NCBI GenBank assembly: GCA_964512765.1
Contig: CAZEKF010000002.1
Span: 62,001 to 126,000 of the forward strand
Direction of reading: 5' to 3'
DNA from: GW2011-AR15 sp964512765
Lineage (GTDB): Archaea > Nanobdellota > Nanobdellia > Woesearchaeales > GW2011-AR15
DNA: 64,000 nucleotides
This document shows positions 1-8,509 of the stretch, in pieces. The notes beneath the pieces are model-generated. The model did no database searches and was not told where the DNA came from. It was given only the letters and a program-made list of their open reading frames with translations. Both the position numbers and the translations under genes were made by a program. Numbering within the stretch: the stretch's first letter is position 1; every line of letters begins with the position of its first letter.

Positions 1-256
1 AGCCCACTAATTTTGTTAAAGTTATTGATAATGTTGTCGCACTTAATAAGAACGTTAAACTTGCTAGTAAATATAAGGATAATTCTTTTTCTGTAACGTT
101 CATTAAACCTACTATTAATCCTAAAACACCTAACATCCAGAACACTTGCCTGGTAAACGCAGACACAACCGCAACAATTAACCCCAGAACAAAAGACCAC
201 GCACCAATGTTCATTAAACTATCATCTTCATTATTCTTTTTAGATTTCTTTGCCAT
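1..256 (-). CDS. Small membrane protein, C-terminus cut by window edge
   Basis: An open frame begins with ATG at 256 and runs off the window start, giving 85 visible residues. The N-terminus is very basic and acidic (MAKKSKKNNEDDSLMN), followed by about three short hydrophobic segments (roughly residues 17-32, 37-52 and 60-80) separated by charged turns. This fits a small polytopic membrane protein with a cytoplasmic N-terminus. No catalytic motif is visible and I do not recognise the family. A T/A-rich stretch upstream (about 280-310) could hold its promoter. It is transcribed in the same direction as the structured RNA at 345-561. Confidence 0.6.
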   Translation of the reverse strand, partial: MAKKSKKNNEDDSLMNIGAWSFVLGLIVAVVSAFTRQVFWMLGVLGLIVGLMNVTEKELSLYLLASLTFLLSATTLSITLTKLVG

Positions 257-344
257 AAATCAAACCACCCCGAATAAATAATATAATTAATTTACAATTT
301 TAAAAATGTTTTTATTTTAGAATGAGAACAAAATGAAAAAAGAT

Positions 345-561
345 GGGAGCGCAGGGACCTTCAGATAAGGAGGTTTAGCCTCAATATCATTTGAATTTCG
401 GACGTGATATAAAATAACACATGCCCCGATCTAGCGGTCACTTCCTCAAGCGACTGACCGCAAGCTTTGTCATCGGCATTTGCCTCATCGCTCCATGACT
501 GGAGCCGCTTATAGTAGCTTATGCTTATTAAGCATATCTAGCCAGGTTGTACTACGCTCCC
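345..561 (-). ncRNA. Structured RNA of unknown class, closed by a 7-bp stem
   Basis: No convincing ORF lies here. The minus strand begins GGGAGCG (561-555) and ends CGCTCCC (351-345), a perfect 7-bp closing helix. Inside are several strong hairpins: ATGCTT/AAGCAT around AAT, GCTCCA/TGGAGC around GTCA, and GCGGTCA/TGACCGC. The strand is chosen because a TATA-like TTTATAAA (589-596) sits about 28 nt upstream of the 5' end on the minus strand and a T-run follows the closing stem directly (about 343-335). The roughly 217-nt length would suit RNase P or SRP RNA. However, I find neither the RNase P core motifs nor the SRP domain IV motif clearly, so the class is left open. Confidence 0.5.
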
Positions 562-588
562 CTGTATAATGACAAGAAAAACCCCTAA

Positions 589-596
589 TTTATAAA
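589..596 (-). promoter_or_regulatory. TATA-like box for the structured RNA
   Basis: TTTATAAA lies about 28 nt upstream of the GGGAGCG 5' stem on the minus strand, the spacing expected for an archaeal RNA promoter. The sequence is self-complementary, so its direction is inferred from the RNA and from the T-rich stretch at the far end. Confidence 0.4.
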
Positions 597-691
597 AGTT
601 TTTCATTCAAAAAGAAGTTTAGTATTAAACATCAATAATTTAAACGATTTCTATAAATTAAATTGAATCAAATAAGTGGAGGTAATATAAA

Positions 692-994
692 ATGGGACAT
701 CATTATGAAGATAAATGTTGTAAACCAAAAAGTTGTTGTAAAGAAAAATCAAAAAAAGACTGTTACGGTAGTGGTTGTGACATGACTGACCATATTGTAA
801 AAATAGCAGATCGCGCGTGGGAGCATCTAATGCTAGAAAAAATGAAGGCACACCTTGAAAAGAAAAGGGGTGAAAAAATGAATGGCGTGGCAGCTGCAGC
901 AGTTGACGCATCATTAACAAAATGGGCCAACAAGATGAAAGTAGAAGCAGATAAGCGTGTTTCAGTTAGTAATCTACAAAAAGCATTTATGTAA
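692..994 (+). CDS. Cysteine-rich small protein, unknown function
   Basis: The product has 100 residues. The start is supported by a strong GGAGGT ribosome site 9 nt upstream. The N-terminal 30 residues contain His-His and three Cys pairs or clusters (CC, SCC, C...C), suggesting metal binding. The remainder is basic, helical and Ala/Lys-rich. There is no signal peptide. I do not recognise a family. It stands alone, 47 nt before dus. Confidence 0.65.
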   Translation: MGHHYEDKCCKPKSCCKEKSKKDCYGSGCDMTDHIVKIADRAWEHLMLEKMKAHLEKKRGEKMNGVAAAAVDASLTKWANKMKVEADKRVSVSNLQKAFM

Positions 995-1041
995 CTTTTT
1001 TTCTTTTAATTTTTTAAACTACAATTTATTTCTTGATATAA

Positions 1042-1986
1042 ATGAAGATAGATAATGTTAAACTTGATGGAAAACTAATTCTTGCACCAATGAGCGGTAT
1101 AACTAACTTACCATTTAGACTTTTATGTAAAAAATATGGAGTAGCATTAGTATACTCAGAAATGATAAATGCAGACGCATACTTATACGAGAATGAAAAA
1201 ACTCAAAAACGAGTTTTTTTCTTAGATGAAGAAAGACCTGTTGGAATTCAATTAATGGGATCTGACGTTGATAAACTAAAAGAAGCAGCAGTTAAGATTG
1301 AAAAACAACTTAAACCAGATTTAATAGACATTAACATTGGTTGTCCAGCGTATAATGTCATGAAAACAGGGTCTGGAGCATCTTTGTTACGGGACCCAGA
1401 TAAGTTATCAAATTTATTGAAAACATTATCAAGCGCAATAAAAATACCCTTAACATGTAAAATCAGAATAACAAGTAATGACAAAATTACTATCTCAATT
1501 GCAAGGACTATTGAAAAAGCAGGTGCAAAAGCATTGACAGTGCATGGTAGAACAGTTAAACAAAAATATTCAGGAAATGCTAACTGGGAGATTATTAAAA
1601 AAATTAAACATGAATTGAAGATACCGGTTGTTTTGAACGGTGATATTATTGATGAGCGATCAGCTGAGAAAGCTTTTTCTGACACAAAATGCGATGCTGT
1701 AATGATTGGCAGAGCTGCTATTGGTAACCCATATTTGTTTAAACGTATTAATCATTATTTGAAAACAGGAGAATTATTAGAAAAACAATCTTTAAAAGAA
1801 AGAATAAGTGTTTTTACAGAATTTTTAAACCGTTGTGTAAAATACAATTATCTAGACGTTAAATCCATAAAAGTTCAAGCACAATACTTTACAAAAGGTT
1901 TTCAGGGAGGTAAAGAAGTAAGAAGTAAAATATCAAAATTAAAAAATATTAATGAAATTTCGTTACTGCTGGCAAAACTCAGATAA
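1042..1986 (+). CDS. dus: tRNA-dihydrouridine synthase
   Basis: A full-length 314-residue member of the FMN-dependent Dus family, which reduces uridines in the tRNA D-loop using NAD(P)H. Visible motifs are the N-terminal LAPMSGITNLPFR flavin-barrel signature, the DINIGCPAYNV segment holding the likely catalytic Cys101, the LTVHGRT active-site strand, the VVLNGDI strand and the MIGRAAIGNPYLF phosphate-binding loop near residue 230. A short helical C-terminal domain follows. The AT-rich leader suggests leaderless or weak-RBS initiation. The 3' end overlaps the convergent lipoprotein gene by 24 nt. Which uridine it modifies cannot be told from sequence alone. Confidence 0.93.
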   Translation: MKIDNVKLDGKLILAPMSGITNLPFRLLCKKYGVALVYSEMINADAYLYENEKTQKRVFFLDEERPVGIQLMGSDVDKLKEAAVKIEKQLKPDLIDINIGCPAYNVMKTGSGASLLRDPDKLSNLLKTLSSAIKIPLTCKIRITSNDKITISIARTIEKAGAKALTVHGRTVKQKYSGNANWEIIKKIKHELKIPVVLNGDIIDERSAEKAFSDTKCDAVMIGRAAIGNPYLFKRINHYLKTGELLEKQSLKERISVFTEFLNRCVKYNYLDVKSIKVQAQYFTKGFQGGKEVRSKISKLKNINEISLLLAKLR

Positions 1987-2769
1987 TTGTTTTGCGTAAT
2001 TTTCAGTTCTTAATTTCAAGTTTGTTTTATAACTTTCAACAGCTTCATTTAATTTTTCAAGGTCATCGTTCTCAAAGTTTGTTACAAACTTCACGTTTGG
2101 GTCTCTTTCAAGTTCAATAACTTGATTAGGCGTACAAAGTATGTAAAAATATCCGTCAGACTCCAGTTCTTCATACTTATCCTTTTTGCTTTCAATTGAG
2201 AAGAATTTTAATACTTGAAGACTAAATATGACTTTATTCTGGTTAAACTCTAAAATTTCTTTGTGAAGATCTTCTTCATACCTGTCATATCCGTTACTTT
2301 GTACTTTTTTCCCTGCAAATTCTTTATTTTCTTTGTATTTTGAGTTAACAAAATTCATTACATAACTGTCAAACAGGGTAAAATCATTTAGATATTCTTC
2401 TGCAGTTGTTAGTTCAATGATATTGGCGTTTATTACATTATTTGTGTGATACATATAACCTTCTTCAGATGCAGGCATAAAACTTGAACTCGGAAATTTA
2501 TACAACCTCTTTACTTCTTCTTTAACATCTTCAAGAGAAGTTGTATATTCACAGTCATCACATGAACCACCTTCTTCGCCTGTTTCACAGACATCATTTC
2601 CACAACAAGGAACTTTTTGTTTAAAAACGCATTTAAAACCTGTTTCTTCTGAACATTCGCCAATTTCACATTTTTTTAATGACGTGCATTTAGCAGGGCA
2701 TTCATTAGAGTTAGATGTGCAGTTTGTTAGAAAACATATTAGTAAAATTAAAACTATTATTTTTTTCAT
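1963..2769 (-). CDS. Putative secreted cysteine-rich lipoprotein
   Basis: The product has 268 residues. The N-terminus is a short basic segment, a hydrophobic stretch and LTNC, resembling a lipobox with Cys at about residue 17. The next 60 residues are Cys-rich (CPAKC, CEIGEC, PCCGNDVCETGEEGGSCDDC), like small disulfide modules seen in several proteins of this window. The C-terminal 180 residues are mixed helical and charged. The function is not recognisable. It starts 2 nt after the stop of gatE on the same strand, so it is probably co-transcribed. It overlaps the 3' end of dus tail to tail. Confidence 0.7.
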   Translation of the reverse strand: MKKIIVLILLICFLTNCTSNSNECPAKCTSLKKCEIGECSEETGFKCVFKQKVPCCGNDVCETGEEGGSCDDCEYTTSLEDVKEEVKRLYKFPSSSFMPASEEGYMYHTNNVINANIIELTTAEEYLNDFTLFDSYVMNFVNSKYKENKEFAGKKVQSNGYDRYEEDLHKEILEFNQNKVIFSLQVLKFFSIESKKDKYEELESDGYFYILCTPNQVIELERDPNVKFVTNFENDDLEKLNEAVESYKTNLKLRTENYAKQLSEFCQQ

Positions 2770-2771
2770 AA

Positions 2772-4607
2772 TTATTCACCTTTATTTTTTTTAATTAAAT
2801 CAACGATTTTTTTACCAGGAGCTTTTCCACGTAATTTGGCCATGACCTTGCCAATAATAGCATTAACTGGCAGATCTTTGTTTTTTGAAATAATTTTTTT
2901 GATTTCTTTTTCAAGGTCAGAGTCAGACATTGAGTTGTATTTTGAATAATCAACTTTTCTATTATGGGCTTTTTCAACAAGAATTTCGAAAACAGCATCC
3001 TTGTTAATTTCTTTTTTACTTACTTTATCAAACAATTTATCAACATATTTTTGAATCTTAATTTCTTTGTTATATCGTTTTTTAATCTCTTTTGGCGTTT
3101 CTATTAATGTTGTAACAATAAACTTTGGTTCAAGATTGTATTTTTTTGTATAAAGCTCAACATCAAGGTTCAAATTAACTAACTCTTTTGCAAGGTTTTC
3201 ATTAATTTTGTATTTTTTTGCGTATCTTATAACTTTTTCAGAAACAAGTTCTGGCAATTTAATAGAATTAAGCATTTTTTTTGTGACAGAAATGTTTGGT
3301 ATGTCAGTCTCAGGATACAACCTGTGCGCACCAGGCAAAGGTCTAGCGTAACTTGATGTTGCGTCATGATGGTTAGGTATCCTGGTTTCTTCAGGAACAT
3401 CTTTCAAACAATATAATGCTCTTTCATAAACAGCATTAATAGCTTTTTCAGCAATTTCATTTTTTTCAGCAACTATTAAAATTAAGTCGTCTTTTTTAGC
3501 ATTAAACAGTGTTTTAAGTTTCTCAAACTCATTTTCTAATTTATATATTTTTAAATCCTCGTCAGTATGTATCATCCCTTTTGTACCATAAGCTTTTGCA
3601 TACTCGCTTAACTCTTTACCAAAGGTTTTTCCAGGACACAGGTCTTTTTTTAACAATTCTGAAAAATGAGGAAGTAATAACGCATAAACTTTTCCTTTGT
3701 TTTTAATTAAATCAGAAATGATTTTTGATTTTGATTTTTTGAAAATGTTTGTAACATCTTTTGATTTTTTGCTAAACTTCTTTAGTTTACGTTTCTCCAA
3801 CTCTTTTTTTATCTGAACAAGGTTATACTGCCTTAGAACTTCATTTTCAACCAATTGTTTAAGTTTTCTTAAATCCTGCCATCCTTTGACCTCAATTCTT
3901 GCACCGTCTTTTATTGATACATTTACATCTTGTCGGATGGTACCAATCCCTCTCTTAACATTAAATGATCTTAACAAAGTTCCAATCTCTTTAGCAACTT
4001 CAACCACATGTTCTGGATTTTTAATAGATGGGTCGGTTCCAATTTCTAACAAAGGAATTCCAAGACGTGACAAAGAATAATGCACTTGACTTTTTTCTTT
4101 TTTAATGATTTTACAAGCATCTTCTTCTAAATTAAGTAATTCAATTTTAACATTTCCTGTAGGTGTTTTTAAAACAGAATCTTTACTTTCAATTCCTATA
4201 AGCATGGTTCTTTGAAATCCACTTACAGCACTACCATCAGTTACTGTTTTCCTCATCACACAAATTGTGTCGGGAATTATTAACTTGAACAATTTAGCAA
4301 CACCCAATGCTATGTTAAACGCATTACTATCAACAGGATGCGGAGGCTCGGAATCTTGTTCAACAAGACAACTTTCGTTTTCATAACTGTGATAAATAAA
4401 ATTTCTATCTCTAAACTGTTCATACGCAGATGCTGCATCTACTTCACCTGTTTCACCTGCCATAGATCTAATTTTTCTTTTTGTTTTAGAAACAAGATTT
4501 TTTTCTCTCATGTCCGAAGAACAGTTACAAAATAACTTATTTGTGTTAAGTTCTTGGTGAATTTCAATGCCTGCTTTAAAACCTAGTTTGTTATAATCTA
4601 ACCCCAT
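2772..4607 (-). CDS. gatE: Glutamyl-tRNA(Gln) amidotransferase subunit E
   Basis: The product has 611 residues, normal for the archaea-specific GatE that works with GatD to convert Glu-tRNA(Gln) to Gln-tRNA(Gln). The N-terminal GatB/E cradle carries the LGFKAGIEIHQELNT signature and the VTDGSAVSGFQRT and LLEIGTDPSI segments. A GAD-like insertion lies around residues 265-390 (GMIHTDEDL). A conserved GAHRLYPETDIPN segment follows at about 430, then the C-terminal YqeY-like helical tail ending GKAPGKKIVDLI. GatD is not in the window. Presence of GatE is one of the clearest archaeal markers here. Confidence 0.96.
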   Translation of the reverse strand: MGLDYNKLGFKAGIEIHQELNTNKLFCNCSSDMREKNLVSKTKRKIRSMAGETGEVDAASAYEQFRDRNFIYHSYENESCLVEQDSEPPHPVDSNAFNIALGVAKLFKLIIPDTICVMRKTVTDGSAVSGFQRTMLIGIESKDSVLKTPTGNVKIELLNLEEDACKIIKKEKSQVHYSLSRLGIPLLEIGTDPSIKNPEHVVEVAKEIGTLLRSFNVKRGIGTIRQDVNVSIKDGARIEVKGWQDLRKLKQLVENEVLRQYNLVQIKKELEKRKLKKFSKKSKDVTNIFKKSKSKIISDLIKNKGKVYALLLPHFSELLKKDLCPGKTFGKELSEYAKAYGTKGMIHTDEDLKIYKLENEFEKLKTLFNAKKDDLILIVAEKNEIAEKAINAVYERALYCLKDVPEETRIPNHHDATSSYARPLPGAHRLYPETDIPNISVTKKMLNSIKLPELVSEKVIRYAKKYKINENLAKELVNLNLDVELYTKKYNLEPKFIVTTLIETPKEIKKRYNKEIKIQKYVDKLFDKVSKKEINKDAVFEILVEKAHNRKVDYSKYNSMSDSDLEKEIKKIISKNKDLPVNAIIGKVMAKLRGKAPGKKIVDLIKKNKGE

Positions 4608-4630
4608 AGAACATTGGATAACACGTATAT

Positions 4631-5788
4631 TTAATAAAATTTTGTATTATGTATTTGTTTAAGCATCTTAGCTTTAATCTCGAGCGTTTCAAGCATTTTT
4701 GCTGGACAACAAGTGTTACATTCTTCAAATTTATTACCTGCTAAGAAATTTTTTCTTATCTCATTTAACTTAGTGCTGTGCCACACGTCTTTTAGTTTAT
4801 GTTTTTTTGCATTAAAACCAAAATCATATTCTTTTAAACAAAATTGAATATCACCATTTGGAGATATCATTAGGAAATTCCAGAAATCTAAACAAAATAC
4901 ATTGAAAAGATTACACGCAAGAGAGTCATTAGATTTATTTTTTATAAGATCTTCGTCCATTATCTTTCCAGGGGTACTTTCACTTTTTTTTATGATGTTT
5001 GGCGAGATTTCTTCAAGATTGTTATGGATGTTATATTTGTCAACTAATAACTTATACTTAGGAATCAAGTTTTGGAAATCGTGTGCTTCAGAACTAGTAA
5101 GTTTTAATAAATGACTGAGTTTATTGTTAGGAACAACATACATTGGTTGAATGTGGAGATGTCCAACATTGAATTCTTTTGCTAACATTATTAATTCATC
5201 CAGTTTATCATAGTTTTTTGAACTTAAAACTGTTGAAAAATCTATTTGAGGCTTATCTGTTCTTAACTTTTTTTTCCAATGCGCAAACTTTTCTAGTGTA
5301 AAGAGTATCCTATCGTAAGTACCTTTTCCTCTTAACAAATCGTTTGCTTTTTTAGGTCCATCAACACTTATAGATAACCAATCTAGTCCAGATTCAACGC
5401 ATAACTTAACCATTGACTCGTCGAATAATGTTCCGTTAGAGTGCAAGGAACAAAAAACTTGCGGGTTTCTTTTTAAGATTTCCATAATGTTTATGATTAA
5501 ATTCCTTCTAACTAGTGCTTCTCCACCACCAATGATTTTCAAATGCCTTAATCCAAGAGAAATTGCATCGTTTATAGTTTCAATATGTTTTTTATCGGAC
5601 AATTCTTCTGAAAAATTAATTTTTCTGTTCCCACCGATACAATATAAACATTTTTGGTTGCATCTATTAGTTGGGATAATTCTTAAATGAAATAGGGTTG
5701 GCTGCTTTCCGTGACAGGTTCTTACAAGGTGAGCAACTTCTTTGTCCCATACATTGGTTTTTTCTTTTTGAACATTTATTAGTTCCAT
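4631..5788 (-). CDS. Radical SAM protein with SPASM-like C-terminus
   Basis: The product has 385 residues. The radical SAM cluster motif CNQKCLYC is at residues 43-50. It is followed by the GGGEALVRR SAM-binding segment, the CSLHSNGT strand and the LSISVDGP motif typical of this branch. The C-terminal region has further cysteines (QFCLKEYDFG, then ECNTCCPA) in SPASM/twitch style that could hold an auxiliary Fe-S cluster. Such enzymes often mature peptides or modify cofactors, but no precursor peptide gene is visible nearby and the substrate is unknown. It sits 23 nt upstream of gatE on the same strand. Confidence 0.85.
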   Translation of the reverse strand: MELINVQKEKTNVWDKEVAHLVRTCHGKQPTLFHLRIIPTNRCNQKCLYCIGGNRKINFSEELSDKKHIETINDAISLGLRHLKIIGGGEALVRRNLIINIMEILKRNPQVFCSLHSNGTLFDESMVKLCVESGLDWLSISVDGPKKANDLLRGKGTYDRILFTLEKFAHWKKKLRTDKPQIDFSTVLSSKNYDKLDELIMLAKEFNVGHLHIQPMYVVPNNKLSHLLKLTSSEAHDFQNLIPKYKLLVDKYNIHNNLEEISPNIIKKSESTPGKIMDEDLIKNKSNDSLACNLFNVFCLDFWNFLMISPNGDIQFCLKEYDFGFNAKKHKLKDVWHSTKLNEIRKNFLAGNKFEECNTCCPAKMLETLEIKAKMLKQIHNTKFY

Positions 5789-5880
5789 TTTTTAAAATAT
5801 TATAAAAACAATATTGATTAATAAAATTGTGTGTGAATTATGAAAACTATTTTAAATCTCTTTATGTTACCTAACTTAAG

Positions 5881-6273
5881 ATGAAGAAATATACTAAAGA
5901 ACAATTATTGTTTTACCTTAAGAAATTGTCTTCTGAGTTAAAAAAAACACCAACAATAAACGATATGAATAAAAAGAAAAAATTTCCTTCTTCTTCAACT
6001 TTTATGAAACGTTTCGGATCATGGAACAAAGCATTAAGAAGCTCAGGATTAAAATTAAATGTTAGAAAAAAGTATGATAAAAAAGAATTAACAGAAAACT
6101 TGAAGCAGTTGGCTAAAGAGCTTGGAAGAGTTCCAAAAACAAGTGATTTGAAAAAATGGTCAGCGTCTTCTTCAACATACAGGAAATATTTTGGAAGCTG
6201 GAAAAAAGCATTGAAAGCTGCGAACTTATCAAAAAAATCATTTACAGATTTGAAACACTATGTTAAAAAATAA
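5881..6273 (+). CDS. Orphan protein with two HNH-endonuclease-associated repeats
   Basis: The product has 130 residues made almost entirely of two about 55-residue repeats. Each begins with a helix (LLFYLKKLSSELKKTPT; LTENLKQLAKELGRVPK) and contains an S(S)STF/Y segment and a FGSWxKAL core. This pattern matches the homing-endonuclease/HNH-associated DNA-binding repeat. No nuclease motif (HNH, LAGLIDADG, GIY-YIG) is present, so it is a free-standing DNA-binding module. TATA-like TTTTAAAT lies about 30 nt upstream of the ATG, so translation is probably leaderless. It overlaps the next small gene by 14 nt. Confidence 0.8.
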   Translation: MKKYTKEQLLFYLKKLSSELKKTPTINDMNKKKKFPSSSTFMKRFGSWNKALRSSGLKLNVRKKYDKKELTENLKQLAKELGRVPKTSDLKKWSASSSTYRKYFGSWKKALKAANLSKKSFTDLKHYVKK

Positions 6274-6451
6274 AAAAAAGAAATCTAACAAATTTACTAA
6301 CCTATTAAAGTTAATCAATGAGTTTGAAAACTGGAAAAAACAAAATAATGTTGAAAATGTGTTTAATGAAATGGAGAAACGATATAACGAAATAAAAGAT
6401 AAACAAGACGAAATTCTGAATGAATTAAAAGAATTAAAATCAAAAAAATAA
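6260..6451 (+). CDS. Small coiled-coil protein
   Basis: The product has 63 residues, Lys/Glu/Asn-rich, with heptad-like hydrophobics through FNEMEKRYNEIKDKQDEILNELKELKSKK, indicating a coiled coil. It has no Cys and no signal peptide. It overlaps the end of the HNH-repeat protein by 14 nt in another frame, suggesting translational coupling and a shared transcript. The function is unknown; it may be an oligomerising partner of the upstream DNA-binding protein. Confidence 0.55.
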   Translation: MLKNKKKKSNKFTNLLKLINEFENWKKQNNVENVFNEMEKRYNEIKDKQDEILNELKELKSKK

Positions 6452-6489
6452 CCTAAAAAAATTTAAATTAACTTCTATAACAAAGTTTT

Positions 6490-8256
6490 ATGCTATACAA
6501 AGAACTTGTTGAACTGTATAATAAACTAGATGATACATCAAAAAGATTAGAAAAAACATCATATCTTTCTGAATTAATTAAAAAAACATCTGAAGAAGAT
6601 TTGCCTAGGATAATGTTAATGATCCAGGGAAAAATATTTCCTGATTGGAATGAGAAAAAAATTGGAGTGTCTTCTAAACTAGCTGTTAAAGCAATTAACA
6701 AAGCAACAGGAATCTCTCTTAATGAAATCGAGAATGAATGGAAAAAACAAGGAGATTTAGGAGATGTTGCTGAATTTTTTGTGAAAAAAAAGAAACAAAT
6801 ATCGTTGTTTCCTAAAAAATTACACGTTAAAGATGTTTTTGCTAGTTTAAGAAAATTGTCTGAGCAAGAAGGTCATGGGAGCACTGATTTAAAATTGTCA
6901 TTAATCTCTGAAATGTTGATAAACGCTAATCCCAAAGAAGCTAAGTATATAATTAGAACAGTTGTTGATAACTTAAGGATAGGTGTTGGTAAAGGAAGTG
7001 TCAGAGATGCATTGATCTGGGCATTTTTTGCAGACGAAATAGGAATTGTATATAACAAAGAAAAAAACGATATTGAACTTTCTGAAGATAATAGAACAAA
7101 ATATAATGAAATTTCAGAAAAAGTGCAACATGCTTATGATTTGACAAACGATTTTGGAAAAGTAGCTTTAATTTTAAAGAAAAAAGGAGTTAAGGGTTTG
7201 AAAGAACTTTCTTTAGAAGTTGGTAAACCAATTAATGTTATGCTGTTTCAAAAAGCTAAAGATATTCAAGACGCGTTTGAAATTGTTGGTAGGCCAGCTG
7301 TGTTTGAGCATAAATATGACGGATTTAGGGTTGCAATACACAAAAACAAAGACAAAATCAACTTGTTTACAAGAAGATTGGAAAATGTTACTAAACAATT
7401 TCCAGAGATTGTTGATGCAGTCAAAAATAATGTGAATGTAGATTCTTGCATTTTAGACAGTGAAGCAGTTGGTTATGATCCTAAAACAAAAAAATATGTC
7501 CCATTCCAAAAAATATCTCAAAGAATTAAAAGAAAATATGATATTGATGAAATAGCTAGTAAATTTCCAGTAGAGGTTAATGTTTTTGATATAATTTATT
7601 ACAATAATCAGAATTTGTTAAAGGAACCTTTCCAGAAAAGACGAAAAATTCTTGAAAAAACTATTACAGAAAAACCAAAATACATTATGTTAGCAAAACA
7701 GCTAATAACATCAGATGATAAAGAAGCAGCAGAATTCTATGAAGAATCTTTGAAACTAGGTGAAGAAGGTGTCATGGCTAAGAATCTAGAAGGTATTTAC
7801 AAACCAGGGTCAAGAGTAGGTTACGGTGTAAAAATTAAATCTATCATGGAACCATTAGATTTAGTTATTGTTGCAGCAGATTATGGTGAAGGTAAAAGGT
7901 CAGGATGGTTAACAAGCTTTTTCTTGGCATGTTCAGACAATGGAGAGTTAAAAGAAATTGGTAAAGTTGGGACAGGAATTAAAGAACTTGGAAGTGAAGG
8001 GACTTCTTTTGAAGAATTAACAAATTTACTTAAACCTTTGATAATCAAAACATCTGGAAAATATATTGAACTAAAACCAGAAATAGTAATTGAAGTTGGT
8101 TATGAAGAAATCCAGAAGTCTATTAATTATTCATCAGGATATGCTTTAAGATTCCCTCGTTTTTTAAGGTTAAGAATAGATGAAAAAACAGTTAAAGATA
8201 TTAATACCTTGGAAGATGTTAAAAGATTATATAAACAACAGCGTGGTAGAGGATAA
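6490..8256 (+). CDS. lig: ATP-dependent DNA ligase
   Basis: A 588-residue archaeal DNA ligase that seals nicks, including those between Okazaki fragments. The N-terminal about 210 residues form the helical DNA-binding domain (LIRTVVDNLRIGVGKGSVRDAL near residue 160). The adenylation motif is EHKYDGFR with nucleophile Lys275. The RRLEN(V)T motif III-like segment, LDSEAVGYD, EEGVMAKNLEGIYKPGSR and the C-terminal VGTGIKE/LKPEIVIEVGYEEIQKS OB-fold segments follow in order. Length and motif order are those of the usual archaeal enzyme. TATA-like AAATTTAAATTAA precedes the ATG closely, so translation is likely leaderless. Confidence 0.97.
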   Translation: MLYKELVELYNKLDDTSKRLEKTSYLSELIKKTSEEDLPRIMLMIQGKIFPDWNEKKIGVSSKLAVKAINKATGISLNEIENEWKKQGDLGDVAEFFVKKKKQISLFPKKLHVKDVFASLRKLSEQEGHGSTDLKLSLISEMLINANPKEAKYIIRTVVDNLRIGVGKGSVRDALIWAFFADEIGIVYNKEKNDIELSEDNRTKYNEISEKVQHAYDLTNDFGKVALILKKKGVKGLKELSLEVGKPINVMLFQKAKDIQDAFEIVGRPAVFEHKYDGFRVAIHKNKDKINLFTRRLENVTKQFPEIVDAVKNNVNVDSCILDSEAVGYDPKTKKYVPFQKISQRIKRKYDIDEIASKFPVEVNVFDIIYYNNQNLLKEPFQKRRKILEKTITEKPKYIMLAKQLITSDDKEAAEFYEESLKLGEEGVMAKNLEGIYKPGSRVGYGVKIKSIMEPLDLVIVAADYGEGKRSGWLTSFFLACSDNGELKEIGKVGTGIKELGSEGTSFEELTNLLKPLIIKTSGKYIELKPEIVIEVGYEEIQKSINYSSGYALRFPRFLRLRIDEKTVKDINTLEDVKRLYKQQRGRG

Positions 8257-8288
8257 AATTTAAAAATATCATCCAGTTATGACAAAAA

Positions 8289-8450
8289 ATGGCAAAATGT
8301 TCAATATGCAACAACAAGGTTAATACTACTTTTCTAAATAAGCTTGTTGGTACTTATGTAAAGAATAAAAAAGGTAAGAAGCAAATAGTGTGCTTTGAAT
8401 GCCAAAAAAAATTCAATTCTAAAGATGAATTGTTGGAGAACATTAAGTAA
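8289..8450 (+). CDS. Zinc-ribbon micro-protein (53 aa)
   Basis: The ATG at 8289 follows a TATA-like AAATTTAAAAATATC and there is a clean stop at 8448-8450. The 53-residue product begins MAKCSICNNKV and has a second pair, CFECQKKF, about 34 residues later. This is a classic CxxC...CxxC zinc ribbon with basic residues between (VKNKKGKKQIV). It has no other domain. Such proteins are usually nucleic-acid or ribosome associated, but I cannot assign a role. It lies 32 nt after the ligase and 59 nt before the HAD gene. Confidence 0.75.
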   Translation: MAKCSICNNKVNTTFLNKLVGTYVKNKKGKKQIVCFECQKKFNSKDELLENIK

Positions 8451-8509
8451 TGTGTTCTTAAAAAAGAGTGAGAAACTAGAAAATGGACTAGATTATGTGA
8501 GGATTTTTG

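Noticed and set aside
345..561. Reading the structured RNA as a tRNA with introns, RNase P RNA or SRP RNA
   Set aside because: The 5' end (TAGTACAACCTGG) looks tRNA-like and GAGGAAGT recalls an RNase P core, but no T-arm, no paired RNase P core segments and no SRP domain IV motif could be found.
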